From Pseudomonadota bacterium (GTDB lineage Bacteria > Pseudomonadota > Alphaproteobacteria > HIMB59 > GCA-002718135), in assembly GCA_027625355.1 (NCBI GenBank), contig JAQBWI010000014.1, forward strand, positions 1-16,127: DNA of 16,127 bases. Reading direction: 5' to 3'. How positions within the stretch are numbered: the first letter of the stretch is position 1; every line of letters begins with the position of its first letter. The position numbers were made by a program, and so were the translations under genes. Below are positions 1 through 7,879 of this stretch, piece by piece. The notes under the pieces are model-generated. The model had not been told where the DNA came from, did not search any database, and worked only from the letters and a program-made list of their open reading frames with translations.

Positions 1-1572
1 AAAAATGAAAAAGTATATGATGTATATCTAATTCCTGAGAATACAAAATCGATCAATAATACACTTAATGCATTATCACAATTTATTGATATTGATTTTG
101 CTAAAAGAAGAAAAGTAATAGAGTTAAGTACTCAAGTTAAAAAATTTGAAAAAATAAAAATTTTTGAAAATATTTCCTGGTCAGTTTTAGAAAAAATAGA
201 AACAAATAAATATAATTTAGAAGGAATATTTATTGCTGAGGACTATCTACGTGTATATCCATATAGAGACCAACTTTCTCATTTACTCGGTTATATTAGT
301 AAACCTAATCAGCAAGAACTAACTCTTCCTTTTATATCAAAAATGCCCAATCTTGATATTGGTAAAGAAGGATTAGAAAAATCTTTCAACCCACTTCTTG
401 TTGGTAAGGCTGGACAAAGAGAAATAGAAGTCAATTCTAAAGGGAGAATAATAAGAGAAATTTCTAAAGTAGATAGTATTAGAGGAGAAGAGGTATATCT
501 TTCTATAGATTTACGTATCCAACAATATGCTATAAATTTACTTAAATCACACCGTGCAGGCTCAATTAATGTAATTAATATTAAGAATGGTGAAATATTA
601 TGTATGGCATCTTCACCAACATACGATCCAAATAAAATAATTCAAAAACCTAACAAAGAATATTGGGAGAGTATATTGGCCAATAGTTTATCTCCCCTAA
701 CAAATAGAAGTATTCAAGGCTTATATTCGCCTGGTTCTACTTTTAAAATGATTGTAGCCATTGCTGCATTAAAACATGGTATTATTAATATCGATACAAC
801 ACATTCATGTACTGGAAAAATTGGATTTGGTAATAGATTATATCATTGCTGGAAAACAAATGGTCATGGAAAGATGAATGTTATGGATGCTATTAAACAA
901 TCATGCGATGTTTTCTTTTACGAAATTTCTAAAAAGTTAGGCATAGATAAAATAGCTGAAGTTGCAAAAGATTTTGGCCTTGGTCAATCTTATAATATTT
1001 CTATGCCCAATCAAAAAACAGGCATTATTCCAAATAAAAAATGGAAAAAAGAAAAAATAGGTGAAAGTTGGTATGCAGGAGAGACATTAATTTCTGCTAT
1101 TGGCCAAGGTTTTGTTTTAACTAATCCTTTTCAATTAGCGGTAATGACGTCAATAATTGCCTCAAATGGTAAAATAGTAGAACCAACGATTATCAAAGAT
1201 AACCCTGTAAGTTTTAAAACGAATGAGAAATATTCTAATGAAATAAAAATCATTAAAAAAGCAATGTTTCAGGTTGTGAATGAGAATAAAGGTACTGCCT
1301 TTAAGTCAAGATTAGAGGATATTAAATTTGCTGGCAAAACAGGAACTTCTCAAGTTAGGAGAATATCCTTATCCGAAAGGGAAAGTGATGACTTTAGAGA
1401 AAAAGAGCAAGAGTGGAAGAATAGAGATCATGCCTTATTTGTTGGGTACACGCCTTATGATAACCCTAAATATTCTATCTCCGTTATTATTGAACATGGT
1501 GGATCAGGAGCATCTACGGCGGCCCCAATTGCGAAACAGGTTTTTAATTATATTAATGAATTAGAAGTATGA
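1..1572 (+). CDS. mrdA: Penicillin-binding protein 2 (peptidoglycan D,D-transpeptidase), 5' end missing
   Basis: This is the transpeptidase of the elongasome, which cross-links new side-wall peptidoglycan in the periplasm as partner of RodA. The frame is open from base 1 with no start codon, so the N-terminus and membrane anchor lie outside the window; 523 codons remain of a family usually near 600 residues. The first ~165 residues look like the dimerisation/pedestal region and the rest is the transpeptidase domain. All three active-site motifs are visible: SxxK as STFK at 736-747 with the nucleophilic serine at 736-738, SxD as SCD at 901-909, and KTGT at 1336-1347. The Met codon at 343 is an internal residue, because the upstream in-frame sequence reads as ordinary PBP2 protein. 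The stop overlaps the rodA start by 4 bp. Assignment is firm; PBP2 rather than PBP3 rests on the rodA neighbour. Confidence 0.95.
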   Translation, partial: KNEKVYDVYLIPENTKSINNTLNALSQFIDIDFAKRRKVIELSTQVKKFEKIKIFENISWSVLEKIETNKYNLEGIFIAEDYLRVYPYRDQLSHLLGYISKPNQQELTLPFISKMPNLDIGKEGLEKSFNPLLVGKAGQREIEVNSKGRIIREISKVDSIRGEEVYLSIDLRIQQYAINLLKSHRAGSINVINIKNGEILCMASSPTYDPNKIIQKPNKEYWESILANSLSPLTNRSIQGLYSPGSTFKMIVAIAALKHGIINIDTTHSCTGKIGFGNRLYHCWKTNGHGKMNVMDAIKQSCDVFFYEISKKLGIDKIAEVAKDFGLGQSYNISMPNQKTGIIPNKKWKKEKIGESWYAGETLISAIGQGFVLTNPFQLAVMTSIIASNGKIVEPTIIKDNPVSFKTNEKYSNEIKIIKKAMFQVVNENKGTAFKSRLEDIKFAGKTGTSQVRRISLSERESDDFREKEQEWKNRDHALFVGYTPYDNPKYSISVIIEHGGSGASTAAPIAKQVFNYINELEV

Positions 1573-2669
1573 TTTTTGAAAAGATAAAAAATTTAAATTA
1601 TTTGGTTATCTTTCTTCTTATCCTTATTTCTTTTATTGGTGCTGCTGGTTTGTATTCAGCTGCCGATGGATCATATCAACCTTGGGCTTCAAGACATTTA
1701 GTAAGATTTTATGTGTTTTTGCTAATGGCAATCGTGATAAGTTTTATTGATATAAAAATTATTTATAAATATTCCTATGTTTTATTTGGCTTAACATTAC
1801 TTTTATTAATTTCTGTAGAAATTATTGGTGTTCTTGGTAAAGGAGCAACAAGATGGATTAGGGTTTTTGGATTTAGTATTCAGCCATCAGAACTTGTAAA
1901 GATTACAATTATTTTAGCTTTGGCAAAATTTTATCACGATATAAAATTTGAAAATATAAAAAAAATTAGCTACCTTTTTTTTCCCTTCTTAATCTTAGCT
2001 GTCCCTTTTGTTTTTGTGGTGATTCAGCCAGATTTAGGAACATCATTAAGTATCTTAATTTTAGGTGCTTTTATTCTTTTTTTAGCAGGCATTAGATTTT
2101 GGAAGTTTATTCTTGGCTTTATTATTACATTGGTCTCTATCCCCATATTTCTTCAATCCATTAAGCCTTATCAAAGAGATCGTATTATCTCTTTTTTGAA
2201 TCCAGAATCTGACCCTTTGGGAAAAGGTTATCAACTAATTCAATCCAAAATTGCTCTAGGTTCTGGTGGTGCAACAGGAAAAGGTTTTTTACAGGGAACA
2301 CAATCCTATCTAGAATATCTTCCAGAAAAGCAAACTGATTTTATATTCACTTTAATTGGTGAGGAATTTGGTTTTCTTGGAACAATTTTTATTATTTTAC
2401 TTTTTATTCTGTTAATCGCTGTTTGTTACTTTATTAGCATCAAATGTTTTCATTCTTATGGAAGGATATTAGCCTTGGGTGTTGCATCCAATATTTTTAT
2501 TTATGTGTTCATGAATATTGCAATGGTCTCTGGCCTAATGCCTGTTGTTGGTATTCCGCTCCCTTTAATTTCTTACGGTGGATCAGTCATGTTATCTATC
2601 ATGATCTCAATAGGATTAGTGTTAAATGTTGAACTTAATTATAATCTCAAAAAATTAGATAATGCTTAA
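1569..2669 (+). CDS. rodA: RodA, SEDS-family peptidoglycan glycosyltransferase
   Basis: RodA polymerises lipid II into glycan strands during cell elongation, working with PBP2 in the inner membrane. The 366-residue product is almost entirely hydrophobic with about ten membrane segments, the normal size and shape for the family. Family motifs seen are QPSELVK, QPDLGTSLS, TDFIFTLIGEEFGFLG and GIPLPLISYGGS near the C-terminus. Asp257, in the QTDFIF stretch, corresponds to the catalytic aspartate of the large extracellular loop in SEDS proteins. The start is fixed by the ATGA overlap with mrdA (1569-1572), which suggests translational coupling. The last 8 bases overlap the start of the downstream ABC ATPase gene. 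RodA is preferred over FtsW because of the PBP2 partner. Confidence 0.95.
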   Translation: MIFEKIKNLNYLVIFLLILISFIGAAGLYSAADGSYQPWASRHLVRFYVFLLMAIVISFIDIKIIYKYSYVLFGLTLLLLISVEIIGVLGKGATRWIRVFGFSIQPSELVKITIILALAKFYHDIKFENIKKISYLFFPFLILAVPFVFVVIQPDLGTSLSILILGAFILFLAGIRFWKFILGFIITLVSIPIFLQSIKPYQRDRIISFLNPESDPLGKGYQLIQSKIALGSGGATGKGFLQGTQSYLEYLPEKQTDFIFTLIGEEFGFLGTIFIILLFILLIAVCYFISIKCFHSYGRILALGVASNIFIYVFMNIAMVSGLMPVVGIPLPLISYGGSVMLSIMISIGLVLNVELNYNLKKLDNA

Positions 2670-3432
2670 AATAAAAAATCTCAATAAAAGTTTTGGTGGT
2701 TTAAAAGCAGTAAATACTGTTAATCTCGAAGTAGATAAAGGATCTATTACGGGCTTAATTGGGCCTAACGGTGCAGGTAAAACAACGTTATTTAATACAA
2801 TTGCCGGTCTCTATGCTCCAGATAACGGCGAGGTTTATTTGGAAGAAAAAAATATAGCAGGATTAAAACCGCATGAATTATTTAGCATGGGGGTATTAAG
2901 AACATTTCAAATTGCGCAAGAGTTTGCCTCTCTAACTGTTTTAGAAAACTTGATGATGGTTCCAGGCAACCAGCGAGGAGAGAAATTAATATACGCGCTT
3001 TTTGGTGATAAGACAGTAAAAAAAGAAGAAGAAGAAATACGTGCTAAGGCAATTGAGGTAATAGAATTCCTAAACTTAAAACATTTAACACAGGAGATTG
3101 CAGGCAATTTATCAGGAGGGCAAAAAAAATTACTTGAACTTGGTCGAACAATGATGGTGGAAGCAAATTTGGTTTTATTGGACGAAGTAGGAGCAGGAGT
3201 AAATAGAACACTTTTGAATGAAATTTCAGATGCAATCCTTCGATTAAATAAAGAAAGAAATTATACTTTTTTTGTCATTGAACATGATATGGATTTAATT
3301 GAAAAGATTTGTGACCCCGTCATCGTTATGGCAGAGGGCAGTGTCTTATTTGAAGGTAATTTTGCTGAAGTTAAATCTAATGAAGAAGTTATTGAAGCAT
3401 ACCTAGGCAGAGGATTAAAAAGTAAAAAGTAA
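2662..3432 (+). CDS. livG: Branched-chain amino-acid-type ABC transporter ATPase, LivG
   Basis: This is one of two cytoplasmic ATPases of a hydrophobic amino acid uptake (HAAT) transporter. At 256 residues it has the usual LivG length. Walker A is GPNGAGKT at residues 34-41, the signature LSGGQ at 150-154, the Walker B aspartate and catalytic glutamate at 174-175, and the switch histidine at 208. The residue after the Walker B glutamate is Val176 (DEVGAGVN), where most HAAT ATPases have Pro; catalytic residues are intact. The start lies 8 bp inside rodA and no clear Shine-Dalgarno is visible, so initiation may depend on rodA translation. The stop overlaps the livF start by one base (TAATG). 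The substrate could be branched-chain amino acids or another HAAT ligand such as urea, amides or other amino acids; the ATPase does not show which. Confidence 0.93.
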   Translation: MLKIKNLNKSFGGLKAVNTVNLEVDKGSITGLIGPNGAGKTTLFNTIAGLYAPDNGEVYLEEKNIAGLKPHELFSMGVLRTFQIAQEFASLTVLENLMMVPGNQRGEKLIYALFGDKTVKKEEEEIRAKAIEVIEFLNLKHLTQEIAGNLSGGQKKLLELGRTMMVEANLVLLDEVGAGVNRTLLNEISDAILRLNKERNYTFFVIEHDMDLIEKICDPVIVMAEGSVLFEGNFAEVKSNEEVIEAYLGRGLKSKK

Positions 3433-4136
3433 TGATTAGTTTAGTTGGTAATAATTTAACAGCAGGATACGGCGGTGTTGATATTATTAAAAATATTACA
3501 CTTGAAGTTAAGCAAGGTGAAATAGCAGTTATTGTTGGACCAAACGGTGCAGGTAAATCTACAGCAATGAAAGCTTTACTTGGTATGTTAAAATTAACAG
3601 ATGGATCAGTCAGCTTTGCTGAGGATGATATTTCTAATATGTTGCCTCAAGACCGTGTCAATTTAGGTATCGCTTTTGTTCCTCAGACAAATAATGTTTT
3701 TACTGGGATGAGCGTGGAAGAAAATTTAGAGATGGGGGGATTTATACGAACAGATGATATTCATCATACAATTGAAGATATTTATAATCTTTTCCCTGTT
3801 CTAAAAGAAAAAAGAAATCAAAATGCTGGAGAATTATCAGGTGGTCAACGTCAACAAGTTGCTTTTGGCAGAGCTTTGATGACGAAACCAAAAATTTTAA
3901 TGTTGGATGAACCAACAGCTGGAGTATCGCCAATTGTTATGGATGAATTATTTTCACGCATTATTGAAGTTGGTAAAACAGGAGTAGGTATTTTAATGGT
4001 GGAGCAAAATGCTAAACAAGCTTTAAGCATTGCGGACAGAGGTTATGTGTTAGTCAATGGTAAAAATAGTAGAGAAGGCAGTGGGCAAGATTTACTCAAT
4101 AATCCTGAAGTTAGAAAATCATTTTTAGGAGGTTGA
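3432..4136 (+). CDS. livF: Branched-chain amino-acid-type ABC transporter ATPase, LivF
   Basis: This is the second cytoplasmic ATPase of the HAAT transporter and would pair with LivG. It is 234 residues long, normal for LivF. Tyr13 occupies the A-loop position, Walker A is GPNGAGKS at 36-43, the signature LSGGQ lies at 135-139 and Walker B DEP at 159-161. The switch region reads VEQNAKQ, with Gln in place of His, which is usual for LivF proteins and separates it from LivG. The ATG overlaps the livG stop codon by one base. The end of the gene carries a strong Shine-Dalgarno sequence for livH. Confidence 0.95.
   Translation: MISLVGNNLTAGYGGVDIIKNITLEVKQGEIAVIVGPNGAGKSTAMKALLGMLKLTDGSVSFAEDDISNMLPQDRVNLGIAFVPQTNNVFTGMSVEENLEMGGFIRTDDIHHTIEDIYNLFPVLKEKRNQNAGELSGGQRQQVAFGRALMTKPKILMLDEPTAGVSPIVMDELFSRIIEVGKTGVGILMVEQNAKQALSIADRGYVLVNGKNSREGSGQDLLNNPEVRKSFLGG
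4127..4132 (+). promoter_or_regulatory. Shine-Dalgarno sequence for livH
   Basis: AGGAGG lies inside the last codons of livF, five bases before the livH ATG at 4138. It is one of only two strong Shine-Dalgarno sequences noticed in the window (the other precedes livJ). It fixes the livH start and may let livH translate independently of livF. Confidence 0.8.
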
Positions 4137-4137
4137 T

Positions 4138-5151
4138 ATGACAGATATTATTAACTCCTTTGTTGTTCTCCTTAATTTTTTGATCATCCCAGGGTTGTCG
4201 TATGGTTCTCAATTGGCTTTAGGTGCTTTAGGTGTTACTTTTGTTTACGCTATACTCCGATTTGCTAACTTTGCGCACGGTGAATTAATGTCTTTTGGTG
4301 CGATGATTACCATTTTGTTTACCTGGTTTTTCCAATCCCAAAATATTGGATTAGGTATTTTGCCCACAGCACTACTCGCGTTACCATTCGGAATTTTAGC
4401 CACCATTATATTGGGCTTACTCTCCGATAAATTTGTTTTTAAATATTACCGAAAACAAAAAAGTGTCCCAGTCGTATTAGCCATGGTTTCTATTGGTGTT
4501 ATGTTTGTTGTTAATGCGATAATTAGAATTATTGTTGGAACAGAAACGATTAAATTTTCGGATGGACAAAAATTTATCTTGAAAGCTAAACAATTTAAAG
4601 TGATGACAGGATTAAATGAAGGCTTGGCCATAAAATCTTCTCAAGTGATTACAATTTTGATTACAATTGCACTTTTAACATTCACTTTCTGGTTTCTACA
4701 AAAAACGAAGACAGGAAAATCTATGCGTGCGTTTTCGGATAATGAAGATTTAGCCTTACTATCTGGTATTAATCCTGACCGTGTTGTCTTTATTACATGG
4801 TTAATAGTGGGAACATTAGCGTGTGTAGCCGGAACGTTATACGGTTTAGATAAAAGTTACAAACCGATTATTTATTTAAATCTGGTACTACCGATATTTG
4901 CTTCAGCCATTGTTGGTGGAATAGGGAGTCCTTTTGGAGCAGTGGTAGGCGGGTATGTCATTGCTTTTTCAGAAATTATGGTCACCTATGCCTATAAAAA
5001 ATTCTTTAAATATTTATTACCAGAGAACTTAGAGCCATCAAGTCTAGTGCAATTACTCTCCACTGATTATAAATTTGCTGTCTCATTTACTATTCTTGTG
5101 ATTGTCCTATTAATTAGACCATCAGGTATTTTCAAAGGAAAGGTGCTGTAA
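4138..5151 (+). CDS. livH: Branched-chain amino-acid-type ABC transporter permease, LivH
   Basis: This inner-membrane permease forms half of the translocation channel of the HAAT transporter. The 337-residue product has about eight hydrophobic segments. It carries the conserved FANFAHGELMSFGA stretch near residues 41-54 that marks LivH, and the late glycine-rich GGIGSPFGAVVGG motif. The start at 4138 is supported by AGGAGG five bases upstream and a one-base gap to the livF stop. The stop overlaps the livM start by one base. It is slightly longer than E. coli LivH, mostly through a charged/hydrophobic stretch before the last membrane segment. Confidence 0.93.
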   Translation: MTDIINSFVVLLNFLIIPGLSYGSQLALGALGVTFVYAILRFANFAHGELMSFGAMITILFTWFFQSQNIGLGILPTALLALPFGILATIILGLLSDKFVFKYYRKQKSVPVVLAMVSIGVMFVVNAIIRIIVGTETIKFSDGQKFILKAKQFKVMTGLNEGLAIKSSQVITILITIALLTFTFWFLQKTKTGKSMRAFSDNEDLALLSGINPDRVVFITWLIVGTLACVAGTLYGLDKSYKPIIYLNLVLPIFASAIVGGIGSPFGAVVGGYVIAFSEIMVTYAYKKFFKYLLPENLEPSSLVQLLSTDYKFAVSFTILVIVLLIRPSGIFKGKVL

Positions 5152-6521
5152 TGCGATTTGATAAATACGAATGGACTGCAATATCTATTATGGCATCCTT
5201 ATTTATTCTAGTTGGTTTTATTCAAGGATGGTCAGTAAGTTTAGTAATCCTGAATATGTGTATCATCTCTGCCATTATGACCATGGGTGTAAATATTTCA
5301 TGGGGGTACGCTGGTGTTATTAATTTTGGTGTAATGGGTTTTTTAGCGATGGGAGGTTTAGCAGCCGTACTGGTATCTTACCCACCTGTCAAAGAAGCAT
5401 GGCACGTTGGGGGATCAGGACTTGGTATTAGTTTTATTTTACTAGTTGTATTAGTAACTAGCGTATATTTTATTACCAAATTAGTAGAAAAAAAATCACA
5501 TAAATATTGGTTAAACGGTTTAGTAATTTTCTTTGGTTTGATTATCATTAGACATTTTTTCCTTAATGCAACCGATAGAATTGAAGAAGTTGATCCAGCT
5601 TTAGCGGGATTTTTGGGGGGTGCTAATTTACCTATTATATTTTCTTGGGCAGTGGGTGGTTTCTTTGCTGGTGGTGTTGCTTTTGTTATTGGAAAAGTAG
5701 CGCTAGGATTACGTTCTGACTATTTAGCGATCGTTACACTTGGTATCTCTGAGGTTGTTGTTAGTGTTCTCAAACATGAAGAGTGGCTATCAAGAGGAGT
5801 TAAAAATGTGATTGGGCTTAAAAGACCAGTGCCTTATGAGATTAATCTCCAATCATCTGATTGGTTCATTAATATGGTGACATGGTTTAATTCATCAAAA
5901 CTTAATGACATTATCGATCCTAATAAAAAACAAGAAATGCTTACTAATTTAGTAATAGATGGCTCTAGTTTATTTGTGAAACTAAATTACGCGGTATTAT
6001 TTTTTATCGTCATGATTGTTATTTATTATTTTGCCAATAAAGCTCAAATTTCACCATGGGGAAGAATGATGCGTGCTATTCGTGACAATGAAGTTTCTGC
6101 AAATGCGATGGGTAAAGATATTGTGAAACAACATCTCATTATCTTTGTTATTGGGGCGGCTATAGTTGGAGTAGCAGGGGCAATGCTAGTAACCCTGGAT
6201 GGTTTATTTACCCCATCTGGTTACAGACCACTTCGATTCACCTTTATTATTTGGATTATGGTTATAGTAGGGGGTAGTGGTAATAATCTCGGTGCAATTT
6301 TTGGAGGATTTGTCATTTGGTTTGCTTGGATTGAAGTAGCACCACTCACAACATTTTTAATTAATTTATTTACTTCAGGACTTGATCCACAAAATGCTAT
6401 TCGGTTACATTTATTAGATAGTGTTCCTTATTTTAGATATTTATTAATGGGTATGGTCTTACTTTTAATATTACGTTACCGACCAAAAGGTATAATTCCT
6501 GAAAAAGTGAGACATTCTTAA
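5151..6521 (+). CDS. livM: Branched-chain amino-acid-type ABC transporter permease, LivM
   Basis: This is the second inner-membrane permease, expected to pair with LivH. Visible LivM landmarks include NISWGYAGVINFGVMGF near the N-terminus, LGLRSDYLAIVTLGISEVV in the middle, and SPWGRMMRAIRDNE, which resembles the cytoplasmic coupling loop that contacts the ATPase. At 456 residues it is somewhat longer than E. coli LivM, with extra hydrophobic sequence around residues 100-150. The ATG overlaps the livH stop (TAATG). It is the last gene of the plus-strand transporter set; a terminator hairpin follows 15 bases after the stop and no binding-protein gene lies on this strand. Confidence 0.93.
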   Translation: MRFDKYEWTAISIMASLFILVGFIQGWSVSLVILNMCIISAIMTMGVNISWGYAGVINFGVMGFLAMGGLAAVLVSYPPVKEAWHVGGSGLGISFILLVVLVTSVYFITKLVEKKSHKYWLNGLVIFFGLIIIRHFFLNATDRIEEVDPALAGFLGGANLPIIFSWAVGGFFAGGVAFVIGKVALGLRSDYLAIVTLGISEVVVSVLKHEEWLSRGVKNVIGLKRPVPYEINLQSSDWFINMVTWFNSSKLNDIIDPNKKQEMLTNLVIDGSSLFVKLNYAVLFFIVMIVIYYFANKAQISPWGRMMRAIRDNEVSANAMGKDIVKQHLIIFVIGAAIVGVAGAMLVTLDGLFTPSGYRPLRFTFIIWIMVIVGGSGNNLGAIFGGFVIWFAWIEVAPLTTFLINLFTSGLDPQNAIRLHLLDSVPYFRYLLMGMVLLLILRYRPKGIIPEKVRHS

Positions 6522-6536
6522 TTAAAATTTAAACAT

Positions 6537-6566
6537 AAAAAAACCCAGCTTAAAAAGCTGGGTTTT
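6537..6566. terminator. Bidirectional rho-independent terminator between livM and livJ
   Basis: A perfect 12-bp inverted repeat (6540-6551 and 6555-6566) encloses a three-base AAA loop; the stem core is CCCAGC/GCTGGG. Read on the minus strand it is followed by seven consecutive T (6543 down to 6537), a textbook terminator for livJ. Read on the plus strand the stem ends in TTTT, so it can also stop transcripts from livM. Its place between convergent genes fits this double use. Confidence 0.9.
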
Positions 6567-6592
6567 AGAATTAAATTATTTAGTAAATAATT

Positions 6593-7774
6593 TTATAACG
6601 CACCTATTGTTACAAATGTGCCACCAGAAACTTCTAGTTCCTTAAAGGCACCAGCTGCATCACCAATGAAGTTAAATTCAACATCGGTTGCGCCTTGGTA
6701 ATCAATTTCTTTACCGGCTGCTAACATCTGCAGACCGTAAGATAATTGACCTGGATTAATAACAATCCCTGGAGCATTTGATATTTTTCTAATATTTTTT
6801 AGGATAGATTGTCTATCAGCAGATCCGCCAGCTTGAATTGCAAGAGCAATAATTGCAGCAGCATCATAAGACTCTCCTACGTATGGAGCAGCTCCATCCA
6901 TGCCATTAGCAGCAGCTAGATCGGCAAATTTAGCAGAACCTTTTGAGATTGCACCTGGCATAGAACCAAATGATCCCTCAAGATCTGCACCAATATTATC
7001 TACGATTGATTGACCAATCATACCATCCGATAGAACAAATAGATCAAATGCACCAGAGTCAAGAGATGCTTCGATCATACCTTTTCCACCATCATCAATA
7101 TAACCAATAACTAATAAAGCGTCACCACCAGCAGATGCTAAAACACCTACTTCTGAAGAGTAATCAGCTTTTCCATCTTCATGTGAAGCAGAAGCAGTAA
7201 TTGTTCCACCACCTGAAGTAAAAGCAGCTTCAAATACTTCAGCTAAACCTCTACCGTAGTCATTGTTTGTGTAAGTTACAGCAATACTCTCTAAACCTCT
7301 GCTTAAAGCTAGTTTAGCTAAAACTTTTCCACCCATTTCATCAGAAGGGGCTGTTCTCCAGAACGTACCGTTATCAGCAATTTTACTTAAACCAGGTGAA
7401 GTTGCAGAAGGAGATACCATTAGTACTCTGTTAGGAACAGCTACGTTAGCATTGATTGCGCCAGTTACACCAGAACAGTCAGCACCCATGATAGCAGCCA
7501 CACCATCAGCAACTAGTTGTTCTGCAGCAGCTGTAGCAGCAGCAGAGTCAACGCAAGTTGAGTCAGCTTCAAGAATTGTTATTGTTTCACCTCCAAGAAG
7601 ATTTCCAGAATTAGACGCTTCGTCAAACGCCATTCTAGCACCATCTCTCATTGCAGGAGTTAGGGATTCAATTGGTCCAGTAAAACCAAGAATAATCCCT
7701 ACTTTAACTTCAGCTACAGCAGCAGTCGTTACTGACGACAAACTGATGATAGCTGCAATAAGTAATTTTTTCAT
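6593..7774 (-). CDS. livJ: Branched-chain amino-acid-type ABC transporter periplasmic binding protein, LivJ/LivK-like
   Basis: This is the secreted ligand receptor of a HAAT transporter (periplasmic binding protein type I fold). The 393-residue product starts with a clear Sec signal peptide (MKKLL, hydrophobic core, AVA at 19-21) with likely cleavage before Glu22. Cys74 and Cys100 sit 26 residues apart, matching the conserved disulfide of E. coli LivJ/LivK. The ligand-site segment SPSATSP and the TNNDYGRG hinge-region motif are present. A GGAGG sequence at 7783-7779 (minus strand) supports the start. The gene is markedly Ala/Gly/Asp-rich and less AT-rich than its neighbours, consistent with strong expression. 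It is convergent with livGFHM and divergent from the catabolic cluster, so its ligand cannot be read from context alone; it most likely feeds LivHMGF. Confidence 0.92.
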   Translation of the reverse strand: MKKLLIAAIISLSSVTTAAVAEVKVGIILGFTGPIESLTPAMRDGARMAFDEASNSGNLLGGETITILEADSTCVDSAAATAAAEQLVADGVAAIMGADCSGVTGAINANVAVPNRVLMVSPSATSPGLSKIADNGTFWRTAPSDEMGGKVLAKLALSRGLESIAVTYTNNDYGRGLAEVFEAAFTSGGGTITASASHEDGKADYSSEVGVLASAGGDALLVIGYIDDGGKGMIEASLDSGAFDLFVLSDGMIGQSIVDNIGADLEGSFGSMPGAISKGSAKFADLAAANGMDGAAPYVGESYDAAAIIALAIQAGGSADRQSILKNIRKISNAPGIVINPGQLSYGLQMLAAGKEIDYQGATDVEFNFIGDAAGAFKELEVSGGTFVTIGAL

Positions 7775-7879
7775 ATTTCCTCCGAGAAATTATAATTTTT
7801 TGTATATAGATCAAATCAATTCCAAGGTACAGAAATCAATGATAATGAAGTATAAAAATTAGCTAAAAATTAAGAAAAA
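7775..7879. promoter_or_regulatory. Divergent promoter region between livJ and the flavoprotein gene
   Basis: This 105-bp AT-rich gap separates two divergent genes and so must hold at least one promoter for each, unless they are read from further away. On the minus strand TATATA at 7808-7803 is a usable -10 for livJ, leaving room for a short leader with the Shine-Dalgarno, but the -35 position is poor (TGTACC). On the plus strand TATAAA at 7851-7856 is a possible -10 for the flavoprotein gene, also without a good -35. No convincing operator palindrome was found. The region assignment is positional; individual boxes are weak. Confidence 0.4.
7779..7783 (-). promoter_or_regulatory. Shine-Dalgarno sequence for livJ
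   Basis: GGAGG on the minus strand lies four bases before the livJ ATG. Most genes here lack such a site, so its presence points to efficient initiation of the binding-protein gene. Confidence 0.75.

Noticed and set aside
343..345. ATG as the start of the PBP2 gene
   Set aside because: The frame stays open upstream to base 1 and reads as normal PBP2 pedestal sequence, so the gene enters from outside the window.
7789..7794. TATAAT on the minus strand as the livJ -10 box
   Set aside because: Its end is only 14 bases from the ATG, so a transcript would begin within the Shine-Dalgarno sequence; TATATA at 7803-7808 leaves a usable leader.
7452..7862. A 136-codon open frame antisense to livJ
   Set aside because: It is low-complexity Ala/Ser/Ile-rich sequence mirroring the Ala/Gly-rich livJ codons, with no recognisable domain; a by-product of composition.
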